Assembly: GCA_027533395.1 (NCBI GenBank)
Contig: JAPZUF010000013.1
Location: forward strand, 1-64,000
Direction: 5' to 3'
Source of the DNA: Cyclobacteriaceae bacterium
Lineage (GTDB): Bacteria; Bacteroidota; Bacteroidia; Cytophagales; Cyclobacteriaceae
DNA length: 64,000 nt
Shown here: positions 48,059-56,944 of the stretch, one piece after another
Position numbering within the stretch: the stretch's first letter is position 1
How the letters are laid out: each line of letters starts with the position of its first letter
Notes under the pieces: model-generated
The model's database searches: none
Told to the model about the DNA's origin: nothing
Seen by the model: only the letters and a program-made list of their open reading frames with translations
Position numbers and translations under genes: made by a program

Positions 48059-50737
48059 ATGGCAGAAAAAACGCTTTTCCTTCTCGATGCTTATGCGCTT
48101 ATTTTCCGCGCGCATTTTGCTTTTGTTAAAACACCGCGTATCAACAGCAAAGGTATTAATACTTCGGTACCTTTTGGTTTTACAAATACTCTACTCGAAG
48201 TATTGCAAAAACAAAAACCAACTCATATTGGCGTTGCCTTTGATACACCAGCAGCAACTTTCCGCGATGAAATTTTTGAAGCTTACAAAGCGCATCGGCA
48301 AGAAACACCGGAAGATATAAAAGCCGGTACGCCAACTGTTAAAGAAATAATCCGTGCTTTTAATATTCCTATCATAGAAAAAGATGGTTTTGAAGCTGAT
48401 GATGTTATCGGTACTATAGCCAAGCGAGCAGCATCCCAAGGCTTTACTGTTTATATGATGACGCCCGATAAAGATTTCGGGCAAATTGTGGATGATAACA
48501 TATTCTTATATAAACCCGCATTCGCTGGCAACGGTGTAGATATACTCACAAAAAAGGAAGTTTGTGAAAAGTGGGATATCAGCGATGTTTCCCAAGTAAT
48601 TGAAATCTTAGGTCTGCAAGGCGATACGGCAGATAATATTCCGGGCATACCAGGTTTCGGACCAAAAACAGCTGCGGAATTAATTAAACAATATGGCACT
48701 ATCGAAAATATTATCGCACATAGCCACGAACTAAAAGGAAAGAAAAAAGAATTGGTAGAAACGTATGGGGAACAAGCCATACTTTCTAAAAAATTAGCTA
48801 CCATCATCACCGATGTTCCAGTTGATTTTGATGAGGAGGCTTTGCGTTACACCGGACCAGATGAGCAAAAGCTTAAAAGCATTTTCGATTTATTAGAGTT
48901 CAAAACACTGACGAATCGTGTTTTTGCAGATGCACAGAATAACAGCGCTCCAAAATCGGACGCTCCTGCACAACTTTCTATGTTTGGTGATGCTGCTGCC
49001 GCTGTAAACAAATCAAGTTTTGATAGTAGTAAAGTAAAGTACCAAAGCATTAAAACCGTTGAAGAGGCAAATGCACTTGCACAAAAGCTAAATGATAAGA
49101 AAATCATCACACTTGCCTATACATTGGATGACACACCTTGTGTGGCTATTGCTTGTCAGCCCGAAGAAGCTTATAGCATAACGTTAGATTCTTCTTATTC
49201 TTTATTGCAACCACTCGTTCAGGTATTAGCTAATCCTGCTATCCGTAAAATCAGTTATAACCTTAAGCCTTTTTTACTGACTTTAAAACAAAAAGGATTT
49301 GCTTTGCATGGAAAAATATTTGATGCTTTGCTCGCGCATTACTTAATAGAACCGGAAGCATCACACTATTTAGAAACGCAAGTGAGTTTGTATTTGGGAT
49401 ATGAGTTGCAAAGTCCTACTGCGCCACTCGAACAGCGCTTATGCGAACAAGCCGATGTTTTACTTTCCTTACAGCCAAAATTAGAGCAAGCTTTAAGAGA
49501 AAGAAAGCAAGAAAGACTGATGCGCGAAATAGAAATGCCTTTGTTAGAAGTGTTAGCCGAAATGGAAAACGAAGGTGTTAACCTCGATGTGCCTACACTT
49601 GAAAGCATGTCGAAAGAGTTAAGTATTGAGTCAGAAAAAGTACAGCAAGAAATTTTTGAACTAGCTGGCACCACTTTCAACATTGGTTCGCCCAAACAAT
49701 TAGGTGAAGTGTTGTTTGATAAATTAAAGCTGACAGACAAAGCGAAGAAAACCAAAACAGGACAATACGCAACTGGCGAAGAAGTATTGGTAACCTTAGC
49801 TGATGAATTTCCTATTGCTAAAAAGATTCTTGACTTCCGTGAGTTAGAAAAATTGCGTTCTACGTATGTCGATGCTTTACCTAAATTAATTTCACTTGTT
49901 GATGGTCGTATCCACACCGACTACCGACAAGCAGTTGCCGCAACCGGACGTTTAAGTTCGAATAATCCGAATTTGCAAAATATTCCTATTCGCACACCAA
50001 AAGGTCGTGCTATTCGCAAAGCGTTTATTCCCCGCAGTTCCGATTATTTAATTTTATCGGCAGACTACTCACAAATTGAATTACGCATTGCTGCCGCTTT
50101 CGCCAAAGATGCAACCATGATCGAAGCTTTTAAAAACAAACGCGATATTCATGCAACTACTGCCGCCAAAGTTTTTAAAGTTGATTTAGGAAAAGTAACG
50201 CCCGATATGCGCAGAAAAGCCAAAGAAGTAAACTTTGGTATTTTATATGGAGGTACAGCTTTTGGCTTGTCGCAAAACCTGGGCATTAGCAGAACAGAAG
50301 CATCAGAAATTATTGAGGCGTACTTTAAGGAATTTGCAGGCATCAAACGATATATGGATGATTCCATCAAACATGCCCGCGAAACTGAATATGTAGAAAC
50401 CATTTTAGGAAGAAGAAGATATTTGCGCGACATCAATTCTAAGAATGTAACTACGAGAGGATTTGCAGAACGCAACGCCATTAACGCTCCTATACAAGGA
50501 AGTGCAGCCGATATTATCAAAGTAGCGATGATTAATATCCAGGAATGGTTGAAACGTGAAAAACTGCAAACCAAAATGATTATGCAAGTGCATGATGAGT
50601 TGGTATTCGATGTGCACAAGCAAGAGGTAGACCATGTAAAAGAACAAGTCGTCCGTTTGATGAAATACGCCATTCAGTTGGAAGTACCCATGGAAGTTGA
50701 AGCCGGAGTAGGTAACAATTGGTTAGAAGCACACTGA
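48059..50737 (+). CDS. polA: DNA polymerase I with inactive proofreading domain
   Basis: The 892-residue PolA has an N-terminal 5'-3' exonuclease/flap domain (FLLDAYALIFRAHFAF, DGFEADDVIGTIA, GLQGDTADNIPGIPGFGPKT). The C-terminal polymerase has motif A DYSQIELRIAA, motif B RRKAKEVNFGILYGG and motif C MQVHDELVFDV. The middle 3'-5' exonuclease fold is shortened and lacks all catalytic acids: the DxE of motif I reads ITLAYTLDD, motif II NLKYD reads NLKPF, and motif III YxxxD reads LCEQ. So it should do Okazaki maturation and repair synthesis without proofreading, as in Taq. No repair genes are adjacent. Confidence 0.95.
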   Translation: MAEKTLFLLDAYALIFRAHFAFVKTPRINSKGINTSVPFGFTNTLLEVLQKQKPTHIGVAFDTPAATFRDEIFEAYKAHRQETPEDIKAGTPTVKEIIRAFNIPIIEKDGFEADDVIGTIAKRAASQGFTVYMMTPDKDFGQIVDDNIFLYKPAFAGNGVDILTKKEVCEKWDISDVSQVIEILGLQGDTADNIPGIPGFGPKTAAELIKQYGTIENIIAHSHELKGKKKELVETYGEQAILSKKLATIITDVPVDFDEEALRYTGPDEQKLKSIFDLLEFKTLTNRVFADAQNNSAPKSDAPAQLSMFGDAAAAVNKSSFDSSKVKYQSIKTVEEANALAQKLNDKKIITLAYTLDDTPCVAIACQPEEAYSITLDSSYSLLQPLVQVLANPAIRKISYNLKPFLLTLKQKGFALHGKIFDALLAHYLIEPEASHYLETQVSLYLGYELQSPTAPLEQRLCEQADVLLSLQPKLEQALRERKQERLMREIEMPLLEVLAEMENEGVNLDVPTLESMSKELSIESEKVQQEIFELAGTTFNIGSPKQLGEVLFDKLKLTDKAKKTKTGQYATGEEVLVTLADEFPIAKKILDFRELEKLRSTYVDALPKLISLVDGRIHTDYRQAVAATGRLSSNNPNLQNIPIRTPKGRAIRKAFIPRSSDYLILSADYSQIELRIAAAFAKDATMIEAFKNKRDIHATTAAKVFKVDLGKVTPDMRRKAKEVNFGILYGGTAFGLSQNLGISRTEASEIIEAYFKEFAGIKRYMDDSIKHARETEYVETILGRRRYLRDINSKNVTTRGFAERNAINAPIQGSAADIIKVAMINIQEWLKREKLQTKMIMQVHDELVFDVHKQEVDHVKEQVVRLMKYAIQLEVPMEVEAGVGNNWLEAH

Positions 50738-50739
50738 GT

Positions 50740-52506
50740 TTACAAAAAACGAATACCGATTTTTGCACCTAACCAACTTTGGTAAGATGTGTTGTTGCTC
50801 AATTTTCCTTCATCTAAAAAAGTGGGCGTGTAGTAATCGAATACTTTAGCATGCTGCGTAAAATTTGTATCGTAAATTCTAAAATTGTATGTGATGCCAG
50901 CCGCTAATGAAAGTTGCTTAGCTAATTTAAAATCAAAGCCAACATAGATTTTATTAAGCAGATTGAGCTCTTCTACATTTCCTTTTACCAATTGATTTGC
51001 CGTTGCATCGATATTTAACGAAAGCCATTTTGTTATCTTAGGCGCAGTTCCTAAACCATAGCCAAACATCCACGACACAGTATCAGCTGAACTCGGCCTA
51101 ACACCTGCTGTAAAAATATTGTATAAGCGATCTACCCCTGTTCTGAAGGAAACATGCACTGGCATTACTTCATCCGCAGCAATTTCAATTTTATGATAGC
51201 CTTTGCCCACGAAACTTAATAAACCAAATGGAACCCCAGAAACAGAATCGGCAATGTTTAATAACCCTACTTGCGAACCCTTTATCTTATTTCCAATATT
51301 AAGTAAACCAGTGACTTGTGAACCATATAGCCGACCGGTATTGATATTCATTAATCCTGCTACTTGTGCTCCGCGATGTTTCTTTGTAGAAAAGTTAATG
51401 AGTCCTGCTACCTGTGCACCGTTGTATCCTTTCATGGATGTATTGATTAATCCAGCTAACTGTGCGCCCGAACTATTCTCAGCGTTCATGTTGACTAAAC
51501 CGGCCAACTGTATAGCATTTGTTGTGTCAACATTTACATTGAATAAACCAGCAGATTGAAAATCTTTAGTAGGTCCAAGATTAACATTGAAGAGTCCTGC
51601 AAATTGCGCCCCCTGTGTGACACCACCATTTAAATTAAACAAACCTGCAAACTGTGCAAATTGTACATTACCTCTGTCAATATTAAATAAACCACCAAAC
51701 TCGGCCCCAGTTGTTCCTGCAGAATAACCACCTAAAATATTGAGCGAAAGATCATTCACTACGTTACCACTTAATTTGTGATTAGTGCCAACAAAAGGAA
51801 CAAAAGAAACTTGCCAACTTCTATGTAAAGTATCTCTGATGTTGGTTAAGTTGATAGTACTGATAGATGATTTCGTTAGTTTCAAGAATCGATTTACCTT
51901 ACTGTCTACGCTGTCAGTAAATTTTTTCCACTTATCCTTATCTATTCCCAGTGAGATGGCATTGAATGAAGATTTTTTTCCTGATACTTTCAAAGTTGAT
52001 GTTTCGTATTGACTTTTTTGAACTGCAATTTCTAGTTGTTCTTTGCTCTTCGCTTTATCAATACTTAATTGAAAATACCCATACTCATCTGTTATAGCAG
52101 AACGCAAGGAAACAGGATCGTAAACACTTACCGCTTTTAATCTCTCTCCGGTTTTATTATCTGTTACATATCCGCTTACTACAATTTCTTTTTCAGGAGC
52201 TTTGCTTAAAATGATATAGTTTTTTTTCTGCTTGTACTGAATGGATGCATCAAATAACAGCTCTAAAGTTTCGCGAACAGATTTTTGTTGAATGAAAATG
52301 CTTTTAACCTCTTTAGAATCAAAAGCTTTAGATGAATATGAAAATGTAAATCCTCCCGCTTGACCTATTGATTTAATAATGTCGGCCACTTTTTTATCTT
52401 TTGCATCAATAGAAATTATTCTTTCAAGTGGTGGAGTTCCTTCTTGTGCGATGGCAAAATTGCCGACCTCTATAAATATTAAAAAAGTTATAATCCAATT
52501 TTTCAT
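50740..52506 (-). CDS. STN / carboxypeptidase-regulatory / LA_2272-type surface repeat protein
   Basis: In order the 588-residue protein has a signal peptide (ITFLIFIEVGNFAIA) and an STN domain (SIDAKDKKVADIIKSIGQAG, residues about 25-95). A CarboxypepD_reg-like domain (VSGYVTDNKTGERLKAVSV, about 110-190) and a linker follow. About eleven 19-20-residue repeats of the type GAQFAGLFNxN come next (51200-51720), and then a barrel-like C-terminus ending SWLGAKIGIRFL. Usually STN and regulatory-like domains precede a TonB plug and SusC barrel; here the plug is missing and surface repeats take its place. It starts one base after the fecR stop, so it is the output or sensor gene of the sigma/FecR operon. 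Confidence 0.8.
   Translation of the reverse strand: MKNWIITFLIFIEVGNFAIAQEGTPPLERIISIDAKDKKVADIIKSIGQAGGFTFSYSSKAFDSKEVKSIFIQQKSVRETLELLFDASIQYKQKKNYIILSKAPEKEIVVSGYVTDNKTGERLKAVSVYDPVSLRSAITDEYGYFQLSIDKAKSKEQLEIAVQKSQYETSTLKVSGKKSSFNAISLGIDKDKWKKFTDSVDSKVNRFLKLTKSSISTINLTNIRDTLHRSWQVSFVPFVGTNHKLSGNVVNDLSLNILGGYSAGTTGAEFGGLFNIDRGNVQFAQFAGLFNLNGGVTQGAQFAGLFNVNLGPTKDFQSAGLFNVNVDTTNAIQLAGLVNMNAENSSGAQLAGLINTSMKGYNGAQVAGLINFSTKKHRGAQVAGLMNINTGRLYGSQVTGLLNIGNKIKGSQVGLLNIADSVSGVPFGLLSFVGKGYHKIEIAADEVMPVHVSFRTGVDRLYNIFTAGVRPSSADTVSWMFGYGLGTAPKITKWLSLNIDATANQLVKGNVEELNLLNKIYVGFDFKLAKQLSLAAGITYNFRIYDTNFTQHAKVFDYYTPTFLDEGKLSNNTSYQSWLGAKIGIRFL
51200..51720 (-). repeat. Coding repeat array, AGLxN motif
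   Basis: About eleven degenerate units of 57-60 bp encode a motif like AQxAGLxNxNxG. The units differ at the nucleotide level, so the array is old and under protein-level selection. It matches the LA_2272-type surface repeat. Confidence 0.75.
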
Positions 52507-52507
52507 G

Positions 52508-53482
52508 TTATTGGCAGGCATTACCTTTCAAAACAATTTCATTTTCATTAACCTCAATTGCTAATCCTAACGTTTCAGCTATAACTTCAGCAATGGTTTC
52601 TATTTCTTCACCTTCAAATGTTACGGTTACTTTACAATTTTTAATAGCATCATCTAACTTAATTGGCTTATCATAAATCGCATTTAATGCCAGCACTACT
52701 TCTGCTAAACTGGTTTCTTCAAATACAAAATTTCTATTGGCATAAGCTACAACATTTGTATCTGGTTTATCGATTGCGAAAGATTTTGAGTTTCTGTTAT
52801 ACAAACCTTTCATGCCGGCTTTAAGGGTGATTCCTTTTTGGTCGGCCGTGTAAAACATTACTTCTCCATCCAATACGGTAACTTCAATTGTGTTTTGTTC
52901 CGGATAGGCCTTTACGTTAAAAACTGTTCCGATATCTTTGATAAAAGTTTCTCCTGCTTGCACAATCAGTTCATCCGATTTTTTATTGCTGACAATAAAT
53001 TTTGCCTCACCTTTTAGTTTTACTAATTTTTTACTTCCTCCTCTTTTCAATTCAATCGCTAATGCAGTTTGTTTGTTCAGAACTACCGTTGTGCCATCGG
53101 GTAAGGTATCTTTCACAATAGCATTTGCAGCAATCACATTTAATCTTTCTACTTTAATAAATTGTTGATACAACAACCAACCTGAAATAAACAAAACACT
53201 AATCGCTGCAGCATATCTTAAAAACTGTGTTGGAAATAAAGTGCGTGTTTTCTTTTGATCTAAATGTTGCGCTACTTTTTGCCAGGCTGCATCGGCATCA
53301 TAGACTCGGTCAGATTTTACTTGCGCAGCACGCTCAAAAATTGTTTTAAGTTGATTGAAATATTTTTCGTTTGCCTCACTTTCTTTACGCCATTGCAATA
53401 ACCACTCAGCCTCTTGCAAAGTAGTTTCGGCATGTAAGTATTTGCCGATGAGTTCGTCAATATCGTATGGCAGTTTACTCAA
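52508..53482 (-). CDS. FecR-family anti-sigma factor
   Basis: This 324-residue inner-membrane regulator has an N-terminal cytosolic sigma-binding part (LIGKYLHAETTLQEAEWL) and one membrane helix near residues 87-105 (YAAAISVLFISGWLLY). The periplasmic FecR domain has DTLPDGTTVVLNKQTAL and AGETFIKDIGTVFNVKAY, and the C-terminal DUF4974-like domain has VFEETSLAEVVLALNAIYD. It overlaps the sigma gene by 4 bp and abuts the STN-repeat gene, so the three are one operon. It probably releases the sigma factor on a signal from the surface protein. Confidence 0.92.
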   Translation of the reverse strand: MSKLPYDIDELIGKYLHAETTLQEAEWLLQWRKESEANEKYFNQLKTIFERAAQVKSDRVYDADAAWQKVAQHLDQKKTRTLFPTQFLRYAAAISVLFISGWLLYQQFIKVERLNVIAANAIVKDTLPDGTTVVLNKQTALAIELKRGGSKKLVKLKGEAKFIVSNKKSDELIVQAGETFIKDIGTVFNVKAYPEQNTIEVTVLDGEVMFYTADQKGITLKAGMKGLYNRNSKSFAIDKPDTNVVAYANRNFVFEETSLAEVVLALNAIYDKPIKLDDAIKNCKVTVTFEGEEIETIAEVIAETLGLAIEVNENEIVLKGNACQ

Positions 53483-54057
53483 TCTAAAAGTCCTTTAAAC
53501 AACAATAAAATAATGGGAAGATAATCGCTTAATTCTTCTCGCATGATTTTCAACGCTTTGCCAATTTGATTTTCTACCGTTTTAACTGAAATCTGTAATT
53601 GGTCGGCAATCTCCTGGTATTTTAATTCTTCGAATCTGCTCATCGTAAAAACAAGTCGGCACTGCTCGGGTAATTTCTGCATAGCTTGGCCAATTTTCAA
53701 TTCTAATTCATCTGCCAATACTTTAGATGAAGTACCCTCGTAACCTTCTTTGTTTACCCACAAAGTGTGGTTGGCGTGTTCTTGCTTTACTTTTTCGTGT
53801 TTGATGATGTTAAGGCAACGATTTCGGATGGTTTGGTAGAGATATGATTTTAAAGAAACCGTAATTGATAACTCTGTTCGCTTGTCCCAGATACCAATAA
53901 AAGAAGCTTGCACCACCTCCTCTGCCTCGTCATGGTCGGCCAAAAAAGTATAGGCATAGCGGCATAAAGCTTGGTAATATTCTCGAAAAACCATTTCAAA
54001 AGCAGTTTCATCGCCTTGTCGTATGGCATCCAATTGTTGAGAAGGGAGAGCTTGCAC
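53479..54057 (-). CDS. ECF-type RNA polymerase sigma factor
   Basis: This 192-residue sigma-70 family factor has region 2 (FEMVFREYYQALCRYAYTF, then DHDEAEEVVQASFIGIWDKR) and region 4 (MQKLPEQCRLVFTMSRFEEL, then QEIADQLQISVKTVENQIGK). It matches the Bacteroidota FecI/RpoE-like group linked to FecR. It is first in the operon and probably drives its own promoter. The 285 bp upstream (54058-54342) hold no other gene or clear box. Confidence 0.93.
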   Translation of the reverse strand: MQALPSQQLDAIRQGDETAFEMVFREYYQALCRYAYTFLADHDEAEEVVQASFIGIWDKRTELSITVSLKSYLYQTIRNRCLNIIKHEKVKQEHANHTLWVNKEGYEGTSSKVLADELELKIGQAMQKLPEQCRLVFTMSRFEELKYQEIADQLQISVKTVENQIGKALKIMREELSDYLPIILLLFKGLLD

Positions 54058-54342
54058 TGCTTAGTTGGTTACAATGCAACATACGAAAAAGGCATATTTA
54101 GGTTATGACAATTGAGTTAGGGTTTACCCCTATTGTTAAAAGAAAATTTAAATCAATATTTTGACGCTTTTGGTGAGTTGATCATGACCCCACACTAAAA
54201 AGTAATGAATTCCATTAAAATCGATTGAAGCGTAAAGGCTAATTGTTAATAATTTTGAAATGATTTTACTTTTCTCAAGAAAAATGTTGGACTGAACAGA
54301 AAGCAAAATACTTGATCATTGTTAACATTTTATGAGCTGATC

Positions 54343-55254
54343 CTACTCAATTTCTAATTTTACTTTGTAAATCCTGCTCATACCATTTTCACCTTGTAGC
54401 AAGGTTTCTTGCAACTCGCGCAACGAAGAAAATTTTTGAGGTTTTATTTTGCTTCTTCGGCTTGTGAAGTAAAGTGTTTTTTCATTGGAATCGTAAAACG
54501 GGCAATATTCCATAGCCGAAGAATTGATGGCTTCACCTAGATTTTTAGCAGGTAACCAATTTCCATCTTTGTCTTTTTTAGCCACATACAAATCGCCACT
54601 ACCAAAACCTTCATCGGTATTGTATTTTGTATAGAGAATAAATTTTTCATCTGCCGATACAAAAGCATTGAACTCATACCCTTCGCTATTGATGTTTTGG
54701 TTGAGTAACTTAGGTTTACTGTATCCATTACCCAACCAATAACTTACATAGATATCATCTTTACCTAATCCTTTTTTAGAGTCTTTTGTAAAATAGATAT
54801 TTCCATTGGCAGCCACACTCGGATAGAATTCATCTTCCTCTGTATTCACACTATCACTTAAAAAAATGGGATCTGACCAGGCGCTCTTTTCGTTTTCTCT
54901 TTCTACATACCAAATGTTAAAATCGCCAACCTTTATTTGATTTTTTTCTCGCGGTCGGTTAGAGGCAAAAAATAATCGTTTACCATCGGCTGTTAAAAAC
55001 GGTTCCAGATAATTGAATGAATCATTAAAAGCAAGCAAGAAAGCTTTCTCCCAATTGTTATTTTTTATACAGATGATTTGCGCGACATTCTCTTGCACAC
55101 TTTGTATCGTTAAATAGATTTCCTTTCCATTGGCAGATTGACAATAATCTCGCACATTTATAAAATTCGCATTTGCAGGTGATACCAAACTAAGCGTTTG
55201 AGAGAATAGTGAAGTAGAAACTAATAAACCGATTGAAAGGAAAATGATTTTCAT
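54343..55254 (-). CDS. Secreted PD40 (TolB-like) propeller protein
   Basis: This 303-residue protein has a signal peptide (MKIIFLSIGLLVSTSLFS). It has PD40/WD40-like repeats: FLTADGKRLFFASNRP, PSVAANGNIYFTKDS, AFVSADEKFILYTKYN and PFYDSNEKTLYFTSRR. These form a beta-propeller and often bind proteins in the periplasm. No OmpA or peptidase domain is attached. The start at 55254 gives a better leader than the ATG at 55275. Before the insertion at 55.4-56.9 kb it probably lay directly downstream of the metalloprotease gene. Confidence 0.8.
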   Translation of the reverse strand: MKIIFLSIGLLVSTSLFSQTLSLVSPANANFINVRDYCQSANGKEIYLTIQSVQENVAQIICIKNNNWEKAFLLAFNDSFNYLEPFLTADGKRLFFASNRPREKNQIKVGDFNIWYVERENEKSAWSDPIFLSDSVNTEEDEFYPSVAANGNIYFTKDSKKGLGKDDIYVSYWLGNGYSKPKLLNQNINSEGYEFNAFVSADEKFILYTKYNTDEGFGSGDLYVAKKDKDGNWLPAKNLGEAINSSAMEYCPFYDSNEKTLYFTSRRSKIKPQKFSSLRELQETLLQGENGMSRIYKVKLEIE

Positions 55255-55330
55255 AAAGAAGAGTTTGATAAACAATACAATTTACAGACAATTAAATAAG
55301 TAATACGTTGCATGTGCTCAAACAAAAAAA

Positions 55331-55364
55331 ACCGCATAGCGGGGTCATTGGTCATCCAATCAAA
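55331..55364. repeat. Direct repeat, left copy (decayed metalloprotease terminator)
   Basis: CCGCATAGCGGGGTCATTGG and the following 12 bases match 56902-56933 with one mismatch, 1570 bp apart. The hairpin is broken here because the left arm has lost its GACC. Beyond 55364 there is faint similarity to the metalloprotease 3' end (minus strand CCTAAAT against CCGAAAT). Confidence 0.85.
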
Positions 55365-55626
55365 TTATTTTTAATTTAGGTTTAAACTGTAATTTGATTA
55401 TGATGTAAAACAATATTTTTAAATGACAGAGGTTTAAAGACTTAAAGCTTTTTATCTAAGTAATCATAAAAGTTTATACAATACAGCAAAAGAATTATTT
55501 ACTGCCCCTACAATCTAAATGTAACCTTTTGTTACCTTTTTTTTTCGGCTTGTTAACCTTTTGTAACCTGAAATTTTAAGATTTAAAATTCTTTACAACA
55601 ATCTTTAGCGATTAAATCTAATCAAC
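55365..55626 (+). promoter_or_regulatory. Leader of the inserted lipoprotein gene, with a repeated GTAACCTTTTGTTAC motif
   Basis: GTAACCTTTTGTTAC (55521-55535) and GTTAACCTTTTGTAAC (55552-55567) are near-identical, partly palindromic sites 31 bp apart, 60-100 bp before the gene. They look like a double operator. The rest is AT-rich without other recognisable sites. Confidence 0.4.
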
Positions 55627-56856
55627 ATGAAACATGCAAGGTTCACCTTTTTACTTCTCATTGTTTTTTTAATTTCCTTTTCCTGCGAACAAAATCCAGA
55701 AACCGAACCTAACAAAGCCAACATTACTTTTGGTTTTACTAACAATGTTAATAGTAAAATATCCGACACATTTAATCCAAAAGCTATTTTAGTAAGTGTT
55801 GCAAACTCTGATGGCGTTTTGGTTGCTAATCTAAAGCGGATGCAACTCTATAGCTTCTCAGGTTCTTATTTAACAAATGAATCACTAGAGTTAGTGCCAG
55901 GCAATTATGCCATTACCCAACTGCTAGTTGTTGATGATGCTGATAATGTAACACACGTTTTGCCACTAGAAGGTTCACTTCACGAAAATTTGGTTGAAGA
56001 TGCAGCTCCAATTCATTTTGCTATTGGTGCTGGTGAAAATAAGACTCAAAACATACAAGTTGTAAAAGTGGAAGGTAGCGCTAGTGAATATGGCTATGTT
56101 ACATTTGAGATTGATGACGTTTCAAGTTTACCTAACTTAGTTTCTTTCACTTTTCAAAGTGATAAAGCTATACTATCAGCTGAAGTACGATTAGATAATG
56201 GCAATACCAATATTACTCAGTCTTTTCAAACATTGTCTAACCAACAATATCTTGCAGTTGTTAATGTGCCAAATGGAAATTGGAACGTAGAGATTGTTGC
56301 TCGCTATGCAAATGAGGCTGTTTCAACTTGGTATGGAAACCCAGATTGGTGGTCTGGTAACGAAGAAAATTTATCAGCTTTTAAGTACAGGTCGACAATA
56401 TCAATTTTGGATAGCCCCCAAACAGTTAATGCTGGAGAGACTATGACTTCTAATCTTTGGAAAGATTATTTTTACAGGCGTGTTCAACCTGAAAATGAAG
56501 TTGATTTATACTTTAATAAAAATTCATGGGAAGGATTTCTTGAGGTTGAATTTCACCCCGCAGTAAACTTAAAATATCTTTATGTCGATAAATCCATCCA
56601 TTGGACAGCCTTTGATGGTTCAGAGCACCAGAATCAGTTATTTGAAACTTGGAGTATTTGTGATAACGGCCATCCTTTTGGTCAATGTAAAGAGACCTTT
56701 TTGGGTAAAAGGAAATTTACTTTTAACATTCCTAAATCTGTTAAATTAAATGATATCAATTGTCACAATATGTTTTTCTATTACGAGAAAATTGATAGTC
56801 AAGGTCAATCCATTATATCAATTGAAAAAATTGCATTTTGCACAGATTTGTACTAA
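55627..56856 (+). CDS. Lipoprotein of unknown function on the inserted segment
   Basis: This 409-residue protein has a lipoprotein leader (LLLIVFLISFSC, Cys20) followed by EQNPETEPN. The first domain, ITFGFTNNVNSKISDTFNPK to about residue 145, with LELVPGNYAITQLLVVDD, looks like a single beta-sandwich of the kind found in Bacteroidota surface lipoproteins. The second domain (about 150-270) and a Trp-rich part (WYGNPDWWSGNEENLS) follow. Four cysteines sit in the last 90 residues. Family not recognised. The AT-rich base composition and bracketing repeats suggest that it was acquired. Confidence 0.7.
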   Translation: MKHARFTFLLLIVFLISFSCEQNPETEPNKANITFGFTNNVNSKISDTFNPKAILVSVANSDGVLVANLKRMQLYSFSGSYLTNESLELVPGNYAITQLLVVDDADNVTHVLPLEGSLHENLVEDAAPIHFAIGAGENKTQNIQVVKVEGSASEYGYVTFEIDDVSSLPNLVSFTFQSDKAILSAEVRLDNGNTNITQSFQTLSNQQYLAVVNVPNGNWNVEIVARYANEAVSTWYGNPDWWSGNEENLSAFKYRSTISILDSPQTVNAGETMTSNLWKDYFYRRVQPENEVDLYFNKNSWEGFLEVEFHPAVNLKYLYVDKSIHWTAFDGSEHQNQLFETWSICDNGHPFGQCKETFLGKRKFTFNIPKSVKLNDINCHNMFFYYEKIDSQGQSIISIEKIAFCTDLY

Positions 56857-56889
56857 GAAATTTATAGCTAAAAAATTATTTTATTCTAT

Positions 56890-56916
56890 CAAAAAAAGAC
56901 CCCGCATGGCGGGGTC
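56890..56916 (-). terminator. Metalloprotease gene terminator
   Basis: On the minus strand GACCCCGC / GCGGGGTC (56898-56905 with 56909-56916) with a 3-base loop is followed by TTTTTTT. Confidence 0.92.
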
Positions 56917-56934
56917 ATTGGTCATCCAATCAAT
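56901..56934. repeat. Direct repeat, right copy (intact metalloprotease terminator)
   Basis: It is the partner of 55331-55364. This copy keeps the full hairpin and directly follows the metalloprotease stop, so it is the resident copy. Confidence 0.88.
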
Positions 56935-56944
56935 CAAAAAATTT

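Larger units (their letters stand above)
55365..56897. mobile_element. Inserted segment carrying one lipoprotein gene
   Basis: About 1.5 kb of AT-rich DNA lies between two direct copies of the metalloprotease terminator. It holds one gene on the opposite strand to both neighbours. No recombinase is present. The structure is the same in outline as the segment behind nrdA. Confidence 0.5.

Noticed and set aside
49366-50673. Two minus-strand frames of 174-183 codons inside polA
   Set aside because: Opposite-strand shadows of the conserved polymerase domain, with Ser/Cys-rich nonsense composition.
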